From Neopestalotiopsis rosae (lineage: Eukaryota > Ascomycota > Sordariomycetes > Amphisphaeriales > Sporocadaceae), in contig JALGAS010000002.1 of the NCBI GenBank assembly GCA_023078685.1, positions 2,356,001 to 2,420,000 of the forward strand: 64,000 nt of DNA, in the 5' to 3' direction. Positions 59,058 through 64,000 of the stretch are shown here, piece after piece. Positions within the stretch are counted from its first letter, which is position 1; each line of letters opens with the position of its first letter. The position numbers and the translations under genes were made by a program. The notes beneath the pieces are model-generated. The model did no database searches. It had not been told where the DNA came from and worked only from the letters and a program-made list of their open reading frames with translations.

Positions 59058-60608
59058 TATGATAGAGGCTCGCCGCAATTAGGTAGGTGTATGTAGCTGC
59101 TGCGGGAGATGTGCACAAGGAAGTGATGGCGACAACTGAGGTAGTAAGTTGTTACAGTGGATATGCTGCGGGGTTGCTACCAAGAATGGCAAAGATGGGT
59201 CTGTAGTGTCTGTATGTGTGTAGGTGGGAGTTTAAGATGAACGTTTACGACGTTATGCTATTCTGAAAGACAGAAGCGGCAGTACAAGCAGTTTGGTGTA
59301 GAGAATATGGCACAAACGAGATGGGTAAAAGAGTCCAAACAGCTCACGGTGGCCTGATGATGGCAAACAAGCTTTCCCATCTGCATTTTCCCGACCGTAA
59401 GGATGGTACTTACGGACCATTCTTATAAACGTCACCAGCCTGCATCAGTTCAGCAACAACAACCCGCCAACCCGCCCAACGTGGGGTCGGTTGGGTCTGA
59501 CTGGAAACATGTTTTGCGTCGCGAGCAGCAAATCAAAACTTGATCGTGATGATCATGTATATCAGGGACGCGACTGCGCGTACTTGTGAAAATGACCCTC
59601 GCGCAGCCAATGGGAAGCAAGACATTGTCATCGAGGAGAAGAAAATCGTATAGTGGTATTGGCCAACTGGAAAGCAGCGTTGTAGCGTCTACCTACTAAT
59701 TGAGGAAGTACAGCTCATAGAGGGGTAGTTTCCAGGGTACCCCTCTTGGAAATGAGGGTCATTGAGGGTCTCGTATGGCTCAAAGGGGATGTGGTCATAC
59801 ATAATGGAAATAGTAGCGACCAGGCGACCTAGGCACACTGGATGTTTTGGCTCGGAGGGGTTGGAGTACTCCGTACGATAGATAACCCAAGTAAACACTG
59901 CAGAGAGAATGGAAAATCCTGAAGTGATTTAGAATAGTAGATTTGAATATGATGTGACGCACTTATTGATCGCTTCAAATACTGAGTAACCCATCTAATC
60001 AAAGACACAGGTAACAGGCTGTAATATAAATAGGAAGCTTCATCAGGAACTCTCTGTTACACGACGATGGCTGTTATCGCTCAGACAGCTTGGCTATTTT
60101 TTCTCGGCCTGTCTCCATATATCGGCGCTACGTTATGCAGCTACACCTCTCTCTAGCAGTCATCCCGCCCTGATATGCAGCTAAGCCCCAGCTAAATTTT
60201 GATCAATGGATACCTAACATCGGAGCTCTTTCGCAGTGGTTTTCCCGCCATATGAGCCCATGCTATCTGCTTTCGACAAGACAGCGAATAACCGACAAGC
60301 GGCAAGAAACCGCACAATCAATAATACAGTCGCCTCAAGTAGCAAACTAATTGGTGAGAACATGCTCTGGGGAGGTCACTTCACTAGTATGTCCTTACTC
60401 ACCTGAACGAATTTCAGCTTGAGAAAAGAGCATACTTGCCTCATTGTCTTTTCTTAGGCAGAAAACTGAGTGGGAAACCGAAAGAAGAGGATTCAGAATT
60501 CAGAATAGATTACAGTTTGGCGTAAATGCAAATGCTTCGCTCCCCAAAAAGAAAATAGCCTACGTATACGGGTATATCCACCAGATTCAAGTGCCTGCTA
60601 GTCTCTTT
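59058..60608. other. Intergenic; nothing recognised
   Basis: 5' flank of the siderophore acyltransferase gene and 3' flank of the calcium uniporter gene. No coding exon, RNA gene or repeat is recognised. A possible iron-regulator GATA site (ATGATA-like) was searched for but only single isolated GATA motifs are seen, which are uninformative. Confidence 0.4.
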
Positions 60609-62238
60609 CTAGTCCTTCTTCTTGTCCTGGCCATTGCCTTTCTTGTCGTCTTGACTCTTCTTTGCTTCCTTCTTGGTTTCCTCCTCTTCTTCTACTTCTT
60701 CCTCAGCCTTGCCCCTCTCCTTCTTCTCAAGCTCCTTGTCAAGAGTCTACATGATATAAGTTAGCTGAGTTCCTGTGCATTTCAACGACATACGGGACTC
60801 GACTACACGAGTCCTAGTGTATTGGCTGCCTTGAAAAGGCAGATGCGGGGGTCATTGGAACTTACCTCTTGAACTTCCTCGCCGCCCAGATCCTTGGTCT
60901 CATCGTAGTCCACATCGTACTCTTCGGCGATCATGCGAATCTCCTTGCGCAAGCCATTGGCATCGCTGACCAAGTTATCCCATCGCTGCGGGTCGAAGCC
61001 GCGAGCCTGGTAGAGCATATTCTGGCGACGCGTGACGGTTATGTTGAGGGCAGCGCGGTAGCTGAGATCCTTGCTGATAAAGAGGAACCAGAGGTAACCG
61101 CCCATGATGGTCGTCAAACCCGCGAGGTACGTCACGGGCTCGACCAAGTCCCAGCCTGCATCAGTGTGGAATGTAACAAAGTAGACGACACCCCACCAAC
61201 CACTCAGGGCAGCAAAACCGGCCTTGGCGATGCGGTGCGCCCCCTGGTGAGCCAGGACATCGCACTCGTGCTTGATCTTGGACAGTTCGTCAATCTTGCG
61301 CGACATGCGCCGCAGCCGTACTCGTAGGTAATGCGTTCGGTCATTGAAGCTCGGCACGCCTACCCGCAGCTCCGTGTTGTGTCCGTCAATGTCAATCGCA
61401 AACTCACGGCCACGTGCCGCATCCCGGATAAAGTCGCCAATTTCGGTGCTGCTACTCCAGCGCACCCAGTCCTTGTCCTTGTTCGGCGTATCCGGGCCCT
61501 CACGGCCCAAACCCGAAGCTGAGGCAATATTCTCGGCATTTTGCTTCTTCTCGCCTTGCTCGTCCTTGTCCGAGGCTTCGGCGCGAAAGTACACATTGGG
61601 CATCTTCTCGCGGCCCTTGTCGTCGTATACGGGCGGTAGCTCGGCCTGGATCAGGCGTTCGAGGTAGGACAGCGGCTGGTGAGGGTGCACAAGCAAGGCC
61701 AAAGGCTGAATATCTTCATTCTGGGCAATCGATCTGAACTCGCCCTTGTTGCCTTTCTCGTCATGCGTCGCATCGGCCGGGATCGGTATGATGAGCTTGA
61801 GCAATCGCGTAGGCGTCGTCAAAAGCTTTCCTATTTGAGATCCATCGTGTGAGCAGTCGCATCATGTTATAGGATAGTCCACAGCATATCCTTACCCTTT
61901 GTCATGGTCTTGTTCAACTTCTTGGCTTCTAAGTCGGTCGGTGGCTTGTCGGCCCCTTCGCGCTGCCATGGCCGCTTGATCTGCTGCTTGGTAGCAGCTT
62001 CTATGCCGGCCTTGACCTCTTCCTCGTGCGCATTTTGGTCTCGCAGATTTGTCTCTCGTGCCGACTCTTCTTCGAGTTCCTTGTAGATTCGACTCGTGGT
62101 CCTGAACGATCGCGAAAAGGCATGCTTCTGGCTAGTCTGTGATAATTGTCTACTGCGACAACAAGGGGTTGCTGCCGATGACCACCGCAGTGCGGCGCTG
62201 CTCAGCTGAGTGCCGCTACGCCTGAACACATAGCTCAT
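60609..62238 (-). CDS. MCU: Mitochondrial calcium uniporter (MCU)
   Basis: Predicted pore subunit of the Ca2+ channel in the mitochondrial inner membrane. Three exons, 61896-62238, 60866-61830 and 60609-60746, give 481 residues. The N-terminal 50 residues are rich in Arg and Ser without acids, a mitochondrial targeting sequence. A matrix domain follows, then a coiled coil ([18 protein letters not shown]). Two transmembrane helices at about 318-338 and 347-367 are separated by the short loop with the selectivity motif [10 protein letters not shown] at 341-350; the family consensus is WDxxEP, and both acidic residues are present. The second helix continues to [10 protein letters not shown]. After another coiled coil, the last exon encodes a highly charged Lys/Glu tail ending in KKKD. 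That tail would be lost if the intron at 60747-60865 were not removed. Length and topology agree with fungal MCU. Regulatory partner genes (MICU) are not in the window. Confidence 0.92.
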
Positions 62239-63035
62239 GTCTGCTGGTTTTGCGGAAGCGAATGTGATGGTGAAAAGGAATTAAGAATTAAAACAGCAAA
62301 TCTATGTCGCTATGTTCAAATTGAGAAGCTGGGGAAGAAATGTACAATGCTGTCGCTGCAATCGCGGTCGTCGTGTCTCTTGTTTGAACAAGTCGCGGAC
62401 CAAACGCTCCAGCTATCGAAAGAATGACGTCAGGGCTAATGCTGGGCCACGCGACTGATTGACGCGGAATGAAGCCAAGGCCTTGGTCTCGAGGCCCAGG
62501 CCCTTGGGCTTGGGTCCAACCAATGCACTCATGGGTCTGGTCGTAGCATTCATGTTTTGCATGGTATTGTACATCATTTTGTTGAGAAATAAGTCAAGAA
62601 GCGCATATATGTATAATCCTTTTGTACTATGCACTTGGATAGACTCCAGTCGGTACGGTATTGGGTCGCATTGGGAGTTCTTTAGCGCTATGACGCCCAG
62701 ACTCCACCCATCTTTTTCCTATGCTAGCACGTCTTATTATGCCTCGCCAGCAACCGTTCAACTCGGCATAGTTGACATGAACATTTGCCCGTCCATTAAT
62801 GACAACTTTCTTTTTATTGTTGGCATGATGAGGTAAACTACTACCAAAGGAACGTTTAAGGGGTTATAACCCAAAATAGCAATGCAAAGCACATTCTTCC
62901 CCGCCAATCTTGCCAACTCGAATAGAGGTCGAAGTCCACCTCATGCGCGCCCTTTCCACAACGACCAATTTATTATACGTTCATCCATCGTCGGGCATGT
63001 AGCCGTCATGAAAGAAATATCAGGCCATTCCAGGC
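62239..63035. other. Intergenic; nothing recognised
   Basis: 5' flank of the calcium uniporter gene and 3' flank of the tyrosinase gene. No gene is recognised. Confidence 0.4.
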
Positions 63036-64000
63036 TCAAGAAGAGTGTTCGATGATCTGCTGGACAACTTGAGGATATTCCTCGACGGTGACGCCACCGC
63101 TACTGTCGATGGCCGTCGCCTTCGAGCTGATTCCAATCTGGAGACCCGAGACATTGCGAGGATCAACGACATTCATGGCTCTCTAGTAAGCTGCATGGTA
63201 AGCCAATAAACGCAAAATGAAATGGGAGATATTCCACTTACATCAACTACCCTCCATCGGAGGTTATTGACCAAGAACGGCTGGACGCTATTTGGAGATA
63301 GGTCCGCAAGGTTGCCAGCGATCTTGTGGTCCAACAGGATCGGGTTGATCGGGAGCGTACCGCTCTCCGTTTGCCCAGCCTCGCGATGCTCACCGCAGTT
63401 ATCGCAAGCCTCAACTGGTGCCGCAAAGATATGTTTGACTCCTGCCAGGGTAGGATGCAGACAATACCGCGAAGGCGTGACATCGTTGCCCGGTACGCCA
63501 CCGACGAAGTAATATATGGTGAATGTACCATTCAGAGCAAGTCTTGCAATTCACGTCGTCAGTAGCAGAGAATTTCAAAGGATAGAAAGAAAACACACCT
63601 CTCGACAACACTGTCGATATACCATTGACGCTCCACCTTGGTTTCATCTCTAATTGATGACTCCCCGTTGCTAGTTCCATTGCTAGTTCCATTGCCTATG
63701 TTCCTGAGCGTCCGCTGCATTGCAATCTGCTTCTGCTCAGACGATGCCTGCTGTCCTGGAGCTGGTTTACCGACATGTCCATTTCCGTTCGTGGATTCTT
63801 TGTCGATATGTCCGTTTCCATTCGTGGTCAGACCAGAGCCTGTCGTTGACAAGAGTGCATTGGGGATGGACGCAACACTCTTCGAGATGGAAGACAGTAT
63901 AGACTGAGACTGGAACACGGGCGCCGCGTCCGTCTTGTCTTTGTGGGGCAACATGTTTGCCGGAGGCTTTCCGTAGATGCCCTGGGAGTTCCTCACGGCC
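63036..64000 (-). CDS. Tyrosinase (type-3 copper polyphenol oxidase), 3' part only
   Basis: The C-terminal part of a fungal tyrosinase, which oxidises phenols to quinones for melanin synthesis. The gene enters from the right edge, so the copper-binding domain with its six histidines lies outside. Exons seen are 63599 to beyond 64000, 63242-63542 and 63036-63182, with stop at 63036-63038. Recognisable phrases of the C-terminal (lid) domain are ALNGTFTIYYFVGG, SRYCLHPTLAGVKHIFAAPVEACDNCGEHRE, FLVNNLRWRVVD and VVDPRNVSGLQIGISSKA. The lid covers the active site until it is cut off, so the enzyme is probably made as a latent form. The upstream exon contains a low-complexity Asn/Gly linker with two near-identical units, TNGNGHIDKES and TNGNGHVGK, and a NGTSNGTSNG run. 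There is no C-terminal transmembrane segment. Confidence 0.88.

Overview
The window is nuclear DNA of a filamentous ascomycete (Pezizomycotina, most likely Sordariomycetes; the order cannot be fixed from sequence alone). The evidence is short introns of about 45-80 bp with GTRNGT donors and YAG acceptors, and fungal-only families: a CFEM-PTH11 receptor, HET-ankyrin and NACHT proteins, a siderophore acyltransferase, a tyrosinase and a fungal-type MCU. All exon structures were built by hand from splice motifs and frame continuity, so single boundaries may be off by one alternative site.

Layout. 1.4-5.6 kb: an MDR oxidoreductase and an MFS transporter, both plus strand. 6.6-8.4 kb: a serine/proline-rich conserved fungal protein, minus strand. 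8.4-23.4 kb: about 15 kb with no recognisable gene, ending in a diverged tandem duplication. 23.5-27.2 kb: an NLR-like protein with an N-terminal alpha/beta-hydrolase, NACHT and degenerate ankyrin repeats, minus strand. 28.5-29.5 kb: a TA-flanked inverted-repeat element carrying a minisatellite. 30.2-33.4 kb: a HET-ankyrin protein. 34.3-36.5 kb: a polytopic membrane protein whose reading frame is broken by one in-frame TGA. 36.8-38.3 kb: a CFEM-PTH11-like receptor. 41.2-43.3 kb: a secreted GMC oxidoreductase. 44.0-45.5 kb: a FAD monooxygenase. 45.9-48.9 kb: a DUF7580-like protein fused to an intact subtilisin (S8) domain. 49.9-52.7 kb: a C2H2-finger protein with a degenerate NB-ARC-like tail. 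53.1-54.0 kb: a small protein that I read as a fungal gasdermin-like (RCD-1/HET-Q1 type) protein. 55.4-56.3 kb: a double GFA-domain protein. 56.9-57.2 kb: a Ty3/gypsy integrase relic. 57.4-59.1 kb: a siderophore N-acyltransferase. 60.6-62.2 kb: the mitochondrial calcium uniporter. 63.0-64.0 kb: the 3' end of a tyrosinase gene.

The notable theme is a self-recognition and cell-death island from 23.5 to 54 kb. It holds a NACHT protein, a HET-domain protein, a subtilisin with a regulatory N-terminus, an NLR-like zinc-finger protein and a gasdermin-like protein. In fungi, gasdermin-like proteins are known to be activated by S8 proteases encoded close by (the HET-Q1/HET-Q2 pair). The subtilisin and gasdermin-like genes here are about 4.2 kb apart with one NLR-like gene between them, which makes the segment 45.9-54.0 kb the best candidate for a functional system in this window. 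The rest is ordinary metabolism and housekeeping at the two ends.
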